A DNA stretch of 64,000 nucleotides from JBQTII01 sp052387905 (GTDB lineage: Bacteria; Actinomycetota; Actinomycetes; Sporichthyales; Sporichthyaceae), in contig JBQTIR010000009.1 of assembly GCA_052387905.1 (NCBI GenBank), positions 1 to 64,000 on the forward strand, given 5' to 3'. Shown here one piece after another: positions 1 through 8,558 of this stretch. Each line of letters starts with the position of its first letter. The first letter of the stretch is position 1. The notes under the pieces were generated by a model. It worked only from the letters and a program-made list of their open reading frames with translations. It was not told the origin of the DNA and did no database searches. Both the position numbers and the translations under genes were made by a program.

Positions 1-316
1 TCAGACCCCGCCGAGGAACCACCATTCTGACCTCACGTCAGCTCCGCATTTCCCGGACGTCAACTACGGCAGGGACACCACTGACCGTCCGCACCCCGCC
101 CACCCCGACCGGCCCATTACCCGAGCCCCACACCCACGCCCGCCACAGCACTTCCCGATGGCAAGCCCGACCCGGACCGCAGGCCCCCGCTAGGGGGCCG
201 AGGACCGGAAGCGGGCGCGGCAGCAACGTACTGACCCCAGCACTCTGCTACCCCCGCAATCACTACTTCCGCAGCGCAGTGGTCCAGGAGGTAGCAATGA
301 CCCCCGCAGTCCGGGG
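1..316. other. No gene recognised downstream of trpA
   Basis: Both strands were read. The short open frames here have no recognisable protein pattern and no convincing ribosome binding site. The stretch is C-rich and lies 3' of trpA. The only structure noted is the hairpin at its right edge, which overlaps the trpA stop codon. The start of a further gene on the left cannot be excluded because the window begins here. Confidence 0.5.
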
Positions 317-319
317 TCA
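298..319 (-). terminator. Hairpin at the trpA stop codon
   Basis: TGACCCC (298-304) pairs perfectly with GGGGTCA (313-319) around an 8-nt loop. The right arm contains the trpA stop codon. It sits at the end of the his/trp operon where a terminator is expected. There is no T-tract, and the stem is only 7 bp, so the assignment is tentative. Confidence 0.35.
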
Positions 320-1117
320 GCGGCGGCGGACGCCCGCGGCGAGATCAGCGGCCAGGTCGGCGCAGCCGGCGACCCCGACGGCCAAGTCCGCGCCGTCGAG
401 CAACTGCCGGACGAAGGCCGAGCCGACGATGACACCGTCAGCGAAGCCCGCCACCTCGGCGGCCTGGTCGCCGGTGGAAACTCCGAGCCCGACCCCGATC
501 GGTAGATCGGTGCTCGCCCGCACGCGCCCGACGAGCGGCGGCGCAGCGATCGAGGTCTGCGCTCGAGCACCGGTCACGCCCATCACGGCAGTCGCGTAGA
601 CGAAGCCACGGCAGGCCGCGGTGGTCATCGCGATGCGGTCGGGCGAACTGGACGGGGCGACCAGGAAGATCCGGTCCAGATCGTGGGCATCAGAGGCGGC
701 GAGCCAGTCGGCGCCGGAGTCCGGAGTCAGATCCGGGGTGATCAGCCCGGCTCCGCCGGCGGCCACGAGGTCACGGGCGAAACGGTCCACCCCGTAGCGC
801 TGCACCGGGTTCCAGTACGTCATCACGACGGTGGCGGCACCGGTTGCGGCGACAGCCTCGACGGTGGCCAGAACGTCCGCGATGCGGGTCCCGTTACCCA
901 GGGCGATGTCGGCGGCCTGCTGGATCGTCGGGCCGTCCAGAACCGGGTCGCTGTAGGGCAGCCCGACCTCGACGATGTCGACGCCCGCGCGCACCATGGC
1001 GGTCAGTGCCGCGACGGCGCCCTCGCGGGTGGGGAAGCCGGCCGGCAGGTAGCCCACCAGGGCCGCCCGGTTCTCCGCGGCAGCCTTCGCAAACGCCTCC
1101 GAAACCTGACTGGACAT
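317..1117 (-). CDS. trpA: Tryptophan synthase alpha subunit
   Basis: 266 residues. It cleaves indole-3-glycerol phosphate to indole and glyceraldehyde 3-phosphate and channels indole to TrpB (last step of tryptophan synthesis, cytoplasm). The N-terminal part reads ALVGYLPAGFPTREG. The family signature with the catalytic Glu and Asp is seen as EVGLPYSDPVLDGPT. The phosphate-binding glycines VGLGVSTGDQA follow, and length is normal. The ATG at 1117 (MSSQVSEAF) was chosen over an upstream in-frame ATG because that one would overlap trpB by 47 nt and add residues not found in the family. It starts 13 nt after the trpB stop and is the last gene of the operon. Confidence 0.95.
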   Translation of the reverse strand: MSSQVSEAFAKAAAENRAALVGYLPAGFPTREGAVAALTAMVRAGVDIVEVGLPYSDPVLDGPTIQQAADIALGNGTRIADVLATVEAVAATGAATVVMTYWNPVQRYGVDRFARDLVAAGGAGLITPDLTPDSGADWLAASDAHDLDRIFLVAPSSSPDRIAMTTAACRGFVYATAVMGVTGARAQTSIAAPPLVGRVRASTDLPIGVGLGVSTGDQAAEVAGFADGVIVGSAFVRQLLDGADLAVGVAGCADLAADLAAGVRRR

Positions 1118-1130
1118 CAGGAACAGCCCA

Positions 1131-2339
1131 TCACACGAGACCGAACCATGCCGCGGCGGTGTCGACGTCCTTGTCACCCCGGCCGGAGAGGTTGATCAGC
1201 ACCGTCGCGTCGGGTCCGAGGTCCTGGCCGACCTGCAATGCGCCGGCGAGGGCGTGCGAACTCTCGATTGCCGGGATGATGCCCTCGGTCCGGCAGAGCA
1301 GCTTGAAAGCATCCATCGCCTGGGCATCGGTAATCGGCCGATAGGTGGCCCGGCCGGTGTCGGCCAGCCACGCATGCTCGGGGCCGACTCCCGGGTAGTC
1401 CAGGCCTGCGGAGATCGAGTGGCTCTCGACGGTCTGGCCCTCGGCGTCCTGGAGCAGGTAGGAGCGCGCACCGTGCAGCACTCCCGGTGCCCCGCCGGTG
1501 ATGGTGGCGGCATGGCGCCCGGTCTCGACCCCGTCACCGGCCGCCTCGAAGCCGTACAGGCGCACGGACTCGTCACCGATGAAGTCGTAGAAGATGCCGA
1601 TCGCATTCGAGCCGCCGCCGACGCAGGCACACACCGCGTCGGGCAGACGCCCCGTCAGTTCGATCACCTGGGCCCGGGATTCGATGCCGATCACCCGGTG
1701 GAACTCACGCACCATGTAGGGGAACGGGTGCGGTCCGGCGACGGTGCCGAGCAGGTAATGGGTGTGTTCGACGTGGGTGACCCAGTCACGCATCGCCTCG
1801 TTGATTGCGTCCTTGAGCGTGCGCGAGCCGCTGGTCACCGGGATGACTTCGGCGCCGAGCAATTTCATCCGGGCGACGTTGAGGGCCTGTCGGCGCGTGT
1901 CCTCCTCGCCCATGTAGATCACGCACTCCAGGTCGAGCAGCGCACACGCGGTCGCAGTCGCGACGCCGTGCTGTCCGGCGCCGGTCTCGGCGATGACCCG
2001 CGTCTTGCCCATCCGCTTGGTGAGCAGCGCCTGCCCGAGCACATTGTTGATCTTGTGCGAGCCGGTGTGGTTCAGGTCCTCGCGCTTGAGGATGACGCGC
2101 GCTCCGCCGGCGTGCGCGGCGAAGCGCGGCACCTCGGTGATCGGCGAGGGCCGCCCGGTGTAGGTCGAGAGCAGGCCGTGCAATTGGGCCCCGAACTCGG
2201 CGTCCTGCTGGGCCGCGGCGAACTCTGCGGTCAGTTGGTCCAGCGCCGCCATCAACGCCTCGGGCACATAGCGCCCGCCGTACTCGCCGAACAGGCCCCG
2301 CTCGTCGGGCAGGGAGGCCACAGGCGCTGTGTCAGCCAC
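1131..2339 (-). CDS. trpB: Tryptophan synthase beta subunit
   Basis: 402 residues. PLP enzyme that condenses indole from TrpA with L-serine to give tryptophan. The N-terminus GLFGEYGGRYVPEALM is diagnostic. The PLP lysine is in LNHTGSHKINNVLGQAL, the catalytic glutamate in AETGAGQHGVA, and the phosphate-binding loop reads CVGGGSNAIG. The GTG at 2339 is taken as start because it overlaps the trpC stop by 8 nt (2332-2339), which implies translational coupling, and gives normal length. The longer reading back to 2414 would add about 25 arginine-rich residues and is a shadow of trpC. Confidence 0.95.
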   Translation of the reverse strand: MADTAPVASLPDERGLFGEYGGRYVPEALMAALDQLTAEFAAAQQDAEFGAQLHGLLSTYTGRPSPITEVPRFAAHAGGARVILKREDLNHTGSHKINNVLGQALLTKRMGKTRVIAETGAGQHGVATATACALLDLECVIYMGEEDTRRQALNVARMKLLGAEVIPVTSGSRTLKDAINEAMRDWVTHVEHTHYLLGTVAGPHPFPYMVREFHRVIGIESRAQVIELTGRLPDAVCACVGGGSNAIGIFYDFIGDESVRLYGFEAAGDGVETGRHAATITGGAPGVLHGARSYLLQDAEGQTVESHSISAGLDYPGVGPEHAWLADTGRATYRPITDAQAMDAFKLLCRTEGIIPAIESSHALAGALQVGQDLGPDATVLINLSGRGDKDVDTAAAWFGLV

Positions 2340-3147
2340 AGGATTTGTGCTTCGCCAGCGCCGGGTGCGACCCGGCCGCGACGAGGTCGGCGACCGCCGC
2401 GCGCGGATCGGCACCGGTCACCAGGCTCTCCCCCACCAGCACCGCGTGGGCGCCCTGCCGGCCGTACGAAATGACGTCGTGCGGACCGCGCACGCCGGAC
2501 TCGGCGATGCGGATGATGCCGTCGGGCAGCAGCGGCGCGATCTCGGCAAAGGTGTCGCGGTTGACCTCGAGCGTCTTCAGGCAGCGAGCGTTGACCCCGA
2601 CGACCTTCGCCCCGGCGTCGACGGCGCGCCGGGCTTCCTCGCCGGTGTGCACCTCGACCAGAGCCGTCATGCCGAGGGACTGGGTGCGTTCGATCAGTGA
2701 CACCAAGGCACTCTGTTCCAACGCGGCCACGATCAGCAGGATGACGTCGGCGCCGTGCGCGCGGGCCTCCCACAGTTGGTAGCCGCTGAAGATGAAGTCC
2801 TTGCGTAGGATCGGCACCTCGACCCGGGCGCGCACCGCGGCCAGGTCGGCGAGTTCGCCGCCGAAGCGGCGCTTCTCGGTGAGCACGCTGATCAGGGCTG
2901 CCCCGCCGGCCTCGTAACTCTGGGCCAGCGCGGCCGGGTCGGCGATCGCGGCGAGTGCACCCTTGGATGGACTGGAGCGCTTGACCTCGGCGATGACGGC
3001 GACGCCGGGGGCGCGCAGCACCGCGAGGGCGTCACGCGGTTCGGGCATCCGGGAGGCCCGCTCCTTGAGCGCATCGAGCGAGACCATCTCCTGACGCTCG
3101 GCAAGATCTGCACGCACGCCGGTGAGGATGTCGTCGAGTACGGACAC
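2332..3147 (-). CDS. trpC: Indole-3-glycerol phosphate synthase
   Basis: 271 residues, a stand-alone IGPS not fused to TrpF. It closes the indole ring from CdRP. Family features: N-terminal VLDDILTGVRADLAERQ, the catalytic lysine in EVKRSSPSKG, the second lysine in LRKDFIFSGYQ, EVHTGEEA, GVNARCLKTLEV and the phosphate site ESGVRGPHDV, then VLVGESLV. A 114-nt gap separates it from the membrane-protein gene upstream. trpD and trpF are not in the window; PriA in the same operon probably supplies the TrpF activity. Confidence 0.95.
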   Translation of the reverse strand: MSVLDDILTGVRADLAERQEMVSLDALKERASRMPEPRDALAVLRAPGVAVIAEVKRSSPSKGALAAIADPAALAQSYEAGGAALISVLTEKRRFGGELADLAAVRARVEVPILRKDFIFSGYQLWEARAHGADVILLIVAALEQSALVSLIERTQSLGMTALVEVHTGEEARRAVDAGAKVVGVNARCLKTLEVNRDTFAEIAPLLPDGIIRIAESGVRGPHDVISYGRQGAHAVLVGESLVTGADPRAAVADLVAAGSHPALAKHKSCG

Positions 3148-3261
3148 CCGCGATCTCCTCCTGACGACGTCGATGTCAGGTGACCGGTTGCCATCCGCTC
3201 ACCGCAGTGTCACGAATCGTAGCCCGGCCAAGACGGTGCTCTTGCACACGCCCGTTCGGGG
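3148..3261. other. 114-nt gap between trpC and the Trp-associated membrane protein
   Basis: Noncoding stretch inside the operon. No perfect hairpin, leader peptide or obvious promoter was recognised. It is the longest gap between hisI and trpA. Confidence 0.4.
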
Positions 3262-3870
3262 TCACTCGTGGGCGGTCGGATCCTCCCCGCGGTCCATCGC
3301 ACGCCAGGTCTGCAGTGCCGAGTCACCGGCCGTGGTCCGTTCGCGGACCGGTGCCGATTCGGTCGCCGCGGCGGTCGCCTCGGGCGCGTTGTAGCGGGCC
3401 GACATTCCTGGCCAGCCAGTCACCCGCACGGCCGCGAGCAGACCAGCGGCCCCGATCGAGAGCCCGCCGAGCACGGCGAGCCACGCCCAGCCCGTGACGT
3501 CGACCTGTGCGAGGGCCGTGCCGGTACCGATCGCCTCCCCGGCGCGATCGGCGAGTTCACCGTCGCCGGGATCTGCCTTCAGCGCAGCCGTCAGCGCGGC
3601 GCCCACGCCGCAGGCCGCTACCAGCACAGCAGCGACGCGGCGCAGCACCCCCCGCGTCGCGACGAGGGCGAGCAGGCCCGCGAGCGCGGCGAGCGCCAGC
3701 GTGGGCACCGCGGGCGCCAGCGACGCACCGCTCACCTGCAGCGGGACCCGCAGCTCGCCCGCCACCGCCTGGCCGTCGACCCAGTTCCGGCTCGCGGCAA
3801 AGGTCGTCAGGGCCACCCCCGCGAGCAGGCCACCGAGAGCTACCAGCGGCTCGCGCCGCGACGCGGTCAT
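3262..3870 (-). CDS. Trp-region conserved membrane protein (TIGR02234-like)
   Basis: 202 residues of unknown function. It resembles the conserved membrane protein found between trpE and trpC in many actinobacteria. About four hydrophobic segments are visible: VALGGLLAGVALTTFAA, LALAALAGLLALVATRG, VAAVLVAACGVGAALTA, and WLAVLGGLSIGAAGLLAAV. A conserved-looking NWVDGQAV follows the first helix. The tail (ATAAATESAPVRERT) is polar. The start is the ATG at 3870, whose first bases overlap the trpE TGA (ATGA), so translation is coupled. The in-frame reading further upstream only translates the trpE repeat array and is rejected. Identification rests on position and pattern. Confidence 0.8.
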   Translation of the reverse strand: MTASRREPLVALGGLLAGVALTTFAASRNWVDGQAVAGELRVPLQVSGASLAPAVPTLALAALAGLLALVATRGVLRRVAAVLVAACGVGAALTAALKADPGDGELADRAGEAIGTGTALAQVDVTGWAWLAVLGGLSIGAAGLLAAVRVTGWPGMSARYNAPEATAAATESAPVRERTTAGDSALQTWRAMDRGEDPTAHE

Positions 3871-5615
3871 GCGATCGGACGCGGTGTCATGGCGACCGAC
3901 TCGACTGCGTCGATCGGACGCGGTGTCATGGCGACCGACTCGACTGCGTCGATCGGCCGCGGTGTCATGGCGACCGACTCGACTGCGTCGATCGGCCGCG
4001 GTGTCATGGCGACCGACTCGACTGCGTCGATCGGCCGCGGTGTCATGGCGACCGACTCGACTGCGTCGATCGGCCGCAATGTCTCGGCGACCGCGATCGC
4101 GCGCAACACCGCGGCGGCCTTGTTGCGGCACTCGGTGTCCTCGGTGGCCGGGTCGGAGTCCGCGACGATCCCGGCGCCGGCCTGCACGTGGGCTACGCCG
4201 TCGCGCAGCAAAGCGGTGCGGATCGCAATGGCGGTGTCGAGTTCACCGGCGAAGTCCAGGTAGCCGACCACCCCGCCGTAGAGCCCGCGCCGAGTCGGTT
4301 CGAGCTCCTCGATGATCTCCATCGCGCGCGGCTTTGGGGCGCCGGACAGTGTTCCGGCCGGGAAACAGGCGGCCAACACGTCGAAGGCCGTACGCCCAGG
4401 TGCCAACGTGCCGACCACTGTCGAGACGATGTGCATGATGTGGGAGTAGCGCTCGACCGACATGAAGTCGGAGACCTCGACGCTGCCCGGCGCGCACACC
4501 CGTCCGAGGTCGTTACGGCCGAGGTCGACCAGCATCAGGTGCTCGGCGCGTTCCTTGGGATCGGCCAGCAGCTCCGCGGCAAGTTCGGCGTCGATCTCCG
4601 GCGTCTGGCCCCGCGGCCGGCTGCCGGCGATCGGGTGCAGCATCGCGCGACCCGCGCGAACCTTGACCAGCGCCTCCGGGCTGGAGCCGACGATGTCGAA
4701 GCCGCCTACCGACTCACCGCGGGAATCTGTCAGCCCGTCAGGTCCGGGGATGCGCAGCAGGTACAGGTACGGGCTGGGGTTGGACAGTCGCAGGATCCGG
4801 TAGATGTCCAACGCGCTGGCCGTGGTCGGGCGGGAGAAGCGCTGGCTCACCACGATCTGGAAGGCCTCGCCGGCGTGGATCTCCTCGACGGCGCTCGCGA
4901 CGGCGTCCAGGTAGCCCTCGCGCGTCATGCCGCTGACGAAAGCGACCTCCGCGTCGCCGTCGTGCACGCAGGGCGCGCCCACGGAGGGCGCGGCGAGGTC
5001 GGCGGTCATCTGCTCGATCCGGGAGCACGCGGAGTGGTAAGCGGCGTCCACGCCACAGGCGCTGCCGTCCCAGTTGACGGCGTTGGCGATCAGGGTGACC
5101 GAGCCGTCCTCATGGTCGAGGACCGCAAGGTCGGTCGCGAGCAGCATCGCGAGTTCAGGCAGATGCAGGTCGTCGACGGCCTTGTCCGGGAGCCGCTCCA
5201 GCCGCCGGACCGCGTCGTAGCCGATGAAGCCGACCAGGCCCCCGGTGAGTGGGGGCAGGCCGAGGCCGCCCGAGGCCGGGGTGCGCAGCGCCTCGACGGT
5301 CTCGCGCAGCGCGACGAGCGGGTCCCCCGAAGTCGGCACCCCGACCGGCGGCGTGCCGACCCAGACCGCCCCGCCGTCGCGCTCGGTCAGCATTGCGGGG
5401 CTGTGTACGCCGATGAACGAGTACCGGCCCCACACCCGACCGTGCTCGGCGGACTCCAGCAGGAAGGTGCCCGGCCGTTCGCCGGCGAGTTTGCGGTAGA
5501 GACCCACCGGGGTCTCGCCATCTGCGAGCAGACGTCGATGCACGGGAATCACCGTGCGCGTGGTGGCCTGCTCCCGGAAGGACGCCAGGTCCGGGACGAT
5601 CGCACCGCTGCTCAT
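3867..5615 (-). CDS. trpE: Anthranilate synthase component I with repeat-extended C-terminus
   Basis: 582 residues. It converts chorismate and ammonia to anthranilate, the first committed step to tryptophan. Seen: N-terminal domain with FLLESAEHGRVWGRYSFIG (feedback-site region, LLES), chorismate-binding domain with FQIVVSQRFSRPT, IAGSRPRGQTPEID, LVDLGRNDLGRV and SGAPKPRAMEIIEELEPTRRG, and IAIRTALLRDGVAHVQAGAGIVADSDP. The catalytic domain ends near residue 510. The last 69 residues are five exact copies of the 13-mer RPIDAVESVAMTP (514-578) plus RPIA, so the protein is longer than usual for the family. It overlaps hisI upstream (ATGA at 5612-5615) and the membrane-protein gene downstream (ATGA at 3867-3870). 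The glutaminase subunit TrpG is not in the window. Confidence 0.95.
   Translation of the reverse strand: MSSGAIVPDLASFREQATTRTVIPVHRRLLADGETPVGLYRKLAGERPGTFLLESAEHGRVWGRYSFIGVHSPAMLTERDGGAVWVGTPPVGVPTSGDPLVALRETVEALRTPASGGLGLPPLTGGLVGFIGYDAVRRLERLPDKAVDDLHLPELAMLLATDLAVLDHEDGSVTLIANAVNWDGSACGVDAAYHSACSRIEQMTADLAAPSVGAPCVHDGDAEVAFVSGMTREGYLDAVASAVEEIHAGEAFQIVVSQRFSRPTTASALDIYRILRLSNPSPYLYLLRIPGPDGLTDSRGESVGGFDIVGSSPEALVKVRAGRAMLHPIAGSRPRGQTPEIDAELAAELLADPKERAEHLMLVDLGRNDLGRVCAPGSVEVSDFMSVERYSHIMHIVSTVVGTLAPGRTAFDVLAACFPAGTLSGAPKPRAMEIIEELEPTRRGLYGGVVGYLDFAGELDTAIAIRTALLRDGVAHVQAGAGIVADSDPATEDTECRNKAAAVLRAIAVAETLRPIDAVESVAMTPRPIDAVESVAMTPRPIDAVESVAMTPRPIDAVESVAMTPRPIDAVESVAMTPRPIA
3872..4077. 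repeat. 39-bp tandem repeat (5.3 copies) inside the trpE 3' end
   Basis: Five full head-to-tail units start at 3872, 3911, 3950, 3989 and 4028. An 11-bp partial unit ends at 4077. Unit length is 39 bp, so every copy adds exactly 13 codons to trpE. The two units nearest the stop carry A where the other three carry C in one Arg codon; this change is silent. There are no spacers, so this is a minisatellite-type array and not CRISPR. Confidence 0.97.
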
Positions 5616-6001
5616 GTAGCCGGCCGATCAGCGGCGTCGATGACCGAGGCCGGCACGACGTCCGTGAAGCAGCTCCGCGTCCCGGTGTGGCACGCCGGCC
5701 CCTCCTGGTCAACGGCGACCAGCAGCGCGTCGCCGTCGCAGTCCAGGCGTACCTCGCGTACCCATTGGCGGTGCCCCGAGGTCTCACCCTTGACCCAGTA
5801 CTCGCCCCGGCTGCGGCTGAAGTACGTCACCCGCCCGCTGGTCAGCGTGCGGTGCAACGCCTCGTCGTCCATCCACGCCAGCATCAAAACCTCACCGGTG
5901 TCCCATTGCTGGGCGATCACCGGGAAACGGCCGTGGGCGTCGCGACACAGCCGCTCGGCGAGGCCGGACGGCAGCGGGGACGGCGCGGGCGCAGCGGGCA
6001 T
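5612..6001 (-). CDS. hisI: Phosphoribosyl-AMP cyclohydrolase
   Basis: 129 residues, the cyclohydrolase alone with no fused HisE pyrophosphatase. It opens the purine ring of PR-AMP in histidine synthesis. Diagnostic stretches: VLMLAWMDDEALHRTL, YFSRSRGEYWVKGETSGH, the metal-binding DCDGDALL and the zinc-cysteine segment GPACHTGTRSCF. The ATG at 6001 (MPAAPAPS) gives normal length; the upstream in-frame ATG at 6037 is less likely. The TGA overlaps the trpE ATG. Upstream hisF is cut off from it by the opposing minD-like gene, so hisI probably has its own promoter in 6002-6229. Confidence 0.95.
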   Translation of the reverse strand: MPAAPAPSPLPSGLAERLCRDAHGRFPVIAQQWDTGEVLMLAWMDDEALHRTLTSGRVTYFSRSRGEYWVKGETSGHRQWVREVRLDCDGDALLVAVDQEGPACHTGTRSCFTDVVPASVIDAADRPAT

Positions 6002-6229
6002 GCGCTGATTCTCTCCTGCCGGCCCGGCCCGCCCCAATTGCCCGGACTAATCCCCCTCTGGTCACCGCGGGTGATCACGGTCGCGCCGGGTCCCACGGCG
6101 CGCAATTGCGACGTAAGGATCACCAGCGGCCCCAGTAAGCCGACGGATGCGGCCCTGACGTGGGATCATGCTCACGGGCACCACAGGCATGGGCGCGGGC
6201 GACCTGCGCAGATGGAGGACGGGACCGCC
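6002..6229. promoter_or_regulatory. Divergent intergenic region hisI / minD-like
   Basis: 228 nt between two divergently read genes; promoters for both are expected here by position. A GGTCACC / GGGTGATC near-palindrome is visible around 6060-6077. GGAGG at 6214-6218 serves the plus-strand gene. No T-box, leader peptide or attenuator was recognised for the trp genes. Confidence 0.4.
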
Positions 6230-7777
6230 ATGGCGACACCGGGCGAGAACACGGCGCGTGACGGAAAGGCGACCGCGGGTGCACCTGCGGGCGCACCGAA
6301 GCCTGCCTCGACGCCGAGCGCCGGCCAGTCGGCCTCCGCGGCGGGTACCCCGCCACAGGGCGCGACACCCGCCGCCGCCGCACCTGCTGAGCGCGAGGAC
6401 AGCACCTGGATCTACGCCCAGCTCGGGCTGTCCGAGCAGGAGTACAAGAGCGACCCGGCCCCGGACGCCACTGCGATGCCCAGCGGCATGGACATGGCCC
6501 GCAAGGCGCTGCTCGACCTCGACCTGGACTCCCTGCGTCCCAACGCGCCCGGCGAATCGCCGTTCCCGCCGGGATCTTTGGGCGGCGGCAAGCCCGATCC
6601 GCCCACCCGCAAGTTCGACGGATTCCCGGCGCCGGGTTCGGGCGCTGGGCTGGCCGGAGCCGCGAAGTTGGGCCCCGGCAATGCCGGGCGCCCGGTTTCT
6701 GATCGGGGCGTACCCGAGCGCGCCCAACCCGGCGATGCGGACAACCCCTTCCGGATCTACGACGAGCGCCAGGCGACCGGCGACATCGAACTGCCCGCCC
6801 ACCGGCCCGCGCCGCCGGCCCGCGGGGCGATCATCCCGCCGGAATCCAAGGTGCTGTCCGCGGACAGCCTGACCGCTGAGAAGGTCCTCAAGCAGCGTCG
6901 CCCACCGCCCGGACGCGGCTGGCGTAAGGGGCTGTTGATGTCCACCGGGATCAACCTCGGCCCCTCGCCCAAGGAGCTGACGGTCGCCGGCTTCGAGGAC
7001 CGTGTCCGCACGGTGATCCCGGGCTGCCACCAGCTCGCGGTGATCAGCCTCAAGGGAGGCGTCGGCAAGACCACCACCGCCGCCGCGCTGGGCTCGGTGT
7101 TCGCCTCGGTCCGCGGGGACCGGGTGATCGCGATCGACGCCAACCCCGACCGCGGCACGCTCGGGGACAAGATCGTCTCGATCCGCAAGCACGCAACGGT
7201 CCGCGAGTTCGTGGCGCGCGCCTCGACGCTGGACCGCTACTCCGCGGTGCGCGAGTTCACCGCGCAGGCCGAGTCCCGGCTCGAGGTGCTCGCCTCAGAA
7301 TCGGATCCGATGTCCTCGCTGGCGTTCTCCGAGAACGACTACCGGATCATCTCCGACGTCCTGGAGCGCTTCTACAATCTGATCCTCACCGACTGTGGAA
7401 CCGGCCTGCTGCACTCGGCGATGGTCGGGGTCCTGGCCAAGACGGACCAGGTCGTCATCGTCAGTTCGGCTTCCCTCGACGGCGCCCGCTCGGCCTCGGC
7501 GACCTTGGACTGGCTCGAAGCGCACGGCTACGGCGAGCTCGCGAAGGAATCGGTCACCGTGGTGACCTCCGTCCGGCCGCGGGCCGACGCGGTCCAGCTC
7601 GATGAGATCGTCGACCACTTCGCCCGGCGTACCCGCGCCGTGGTCGCGGTCCCCTACGACCCGCACCTGGCCGAGGGCGGCCAGATCAACCTGGCCCGCC
7701 TGAGCAAGGGCGCCTATCAGGCCTACCTGGAGCTGGCGGCCGAGGTCGCCGACGTGTTCCCGAACTTCGCCAGCTGA
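6230..7777 (+). CDS. MinD/ParA-family ATPase with long disordered N-terminus (EspI-like)
   Basis: 515 residues. The first 260 or so are rich in Pro, Ala and Gly and look disordered. They end in GWRKGLLMSTGINLGPSP, a pattern known from EspI/Rv3876-like ATPases of type VII secretion loci. The C-terminal half is a deviant-Walker ATPase: SLKGGVGKTTTAAALG (near residue 275), switch-like AIDANPDRGTLGDKI, and ILTDCGTGLLHSAM. The ATG at 6230 follows GGAGG by 11 nt; a second in-frame ATG lies at 6212. It is read against the his/trp operon and ends 7 nt from the hisF stop (convergent). No ESX core genes are nearby, so partner and function are unknown. Confidence 0.8.
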   Translation: MATPGENTARDGKATAGAPAGAPKPASTPSAGQSASAAGTPPQGATPAAAAPAEREDSTWIYAQLGLSEQEYKSDPAPDATAMPSGMDMARKALLDLDLDSLRPNAPGESPFPPGSLGGGKPDPPTRKFDGFPAPGSGAGLAGAAKLGPGNAGRPVSDRGVPERAQPGDADNPFRIYDERQATGDIELPAHRPAPPARGAIIPPESKVLSADSLTAEKVLKQRRPPPGRGWRKGLLMSTGINLGPSPKELTVAGFEDRVRTVIPGCHQLAVISLKGGVGKTTTAAALGSVFASVRGDRVIAIDANPDRGTLGDKIVSIRKHATVREFVARASTLDRYSAVREFTAQAESRLEVLASESDPMSSLAFSENDYRIISDVLERFYNLILTDCGTGLLHSAMVGVLAKTDQVVIVSSASLDGARSASATLDWLEAHGYGELAKESVTVVTSVRPRADAVQLDEIVDHFARRTRAVVAVPYDPHLAEGGQINLARLSKGAYQAYLELAAEVADVFPNFAS

Positions 7778-7784
7778 GCTTGGC

Positions 7785-8558
7785 TTACCGGACGGGGTGC
7801 CCGGCAGTTCGAAGGGCGTCCTTGACCTGACCGATCCGCAGCTCGCCGAAGTGGAAGACGCTGGCGGCGAGGACGGCGTCCGCGCCCACCTCGACCGCAG
7901 GGGCGAAGTCCGCGAGCTTGCCCGCGCCGCCGCTGGCGATCACCGGCACCGTGACGACCGCCCGGACCGCGCGCAGCATCGTCAGGTCGTAGCCATCCTT
8001 GGTGCCGTCGGCGTCCATGGAGTTCAGCAGGATCTCCCCCGCGCCGAGCTCGCAGCCGCGCCGGCACCACTCGACGGCGTCCAGGCCGGTACCGCGCCGC
8101 CCGCCGTGCGTGGTGACCTCGTACCCGGACTCGGTCGCCACCTCGCCGGGGCGGCAGCGCCGCGCGTCGATGGAGAGCACGAGGACCTGGTTGCCGAAGC
8201 GGTCGGCGATCTCGGCGATCAGGGCGGGCCGGGAGATCGCGGCGGTGTTGACCCCCACCTTGTCCGCACCGGCGCGCAGCAACTTGTCGACGTCGGCCGC
8301 GGTGCGGACCCCGCCGCCGACGGTGAGCGGGATGAAGACCTGCTCCGCGGTGCGCGAGACGACCTCGTAGGTGGTCTCCCGGTTGCCGGAGGACGCGGTG
8401 ATGTCGAGGAAGGTGAGCTCGTCGGCGCCGTCGGCGTCGTAGCGCTTGGCCAACTCGACCGGGTCACCGGCATCGCGCAGGTTCTGAAAATTCACGCCTT
8501 TGACCACGCGGCCGGCGTCGACGTCCAGACACGGGATGACGCGGACGGCGAGGGTCAT
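7785..8558 (-). CDS. hisF: Imidazole glycerol phosphate synthase, cyclase subunit
   Basis: 257 residues. With HisH it converts PRFAR and glutamine-derived ammonia to IGP and AICAR. TIM-barrel signatures: the catalytic aspartate in VIPCLDVDAGRVVKGVNF, FLDITASSGNRET, LTVGGGVRTAADV, and the second aspartate in LSIDARR. Further along are NSMDADGTKDGYD and IASGGAGKLADF. The ATG at 8558 overlaps the priA stop (ATGA at 8555-8558). The frame stays open upstream only because of GC-rich composition. The partner hisH lies 41 kb away at 50.3 kb, beyond the siderophore island. Confidence 0.96.
   Translation of the reverse strand: MTLAVRVIPCLDVDAGRVVKGVNFQNLRDAGDPVELAKRYDADGADELTFLDITASSGNRETTYEVVSRTAEQVFIPLTVGGGVRTAADVDKLLRAGADKVGVNTAAISRPALIAEIADRFGNQVLVLSIDARRCRPGEVATESGYEVTTHGGRRGTGLDAVEWCRRGCELGAGEILLNSMDADGTKDGYDLTMLRAVRAVVTVPVIASGGAGKLADFAPAVEVGADAVLAASVFHFGELRIGQVKDALRTAGHPVR

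Noticed and set aside
3872..4077. Tandem repeats considered as a CRISPR array
   Set aside because: Units are contiguous with no spacers, lie within a coding frame, and no cas genes are present.
3507..6008. 833-codon plus-strand open frame across the membrane-protein gene, trpE and hisI
   Set aside because: It is antisense to conserved trpE and hisI motifs and contains the repeat array in a third frame. It has no recognisable protein features.
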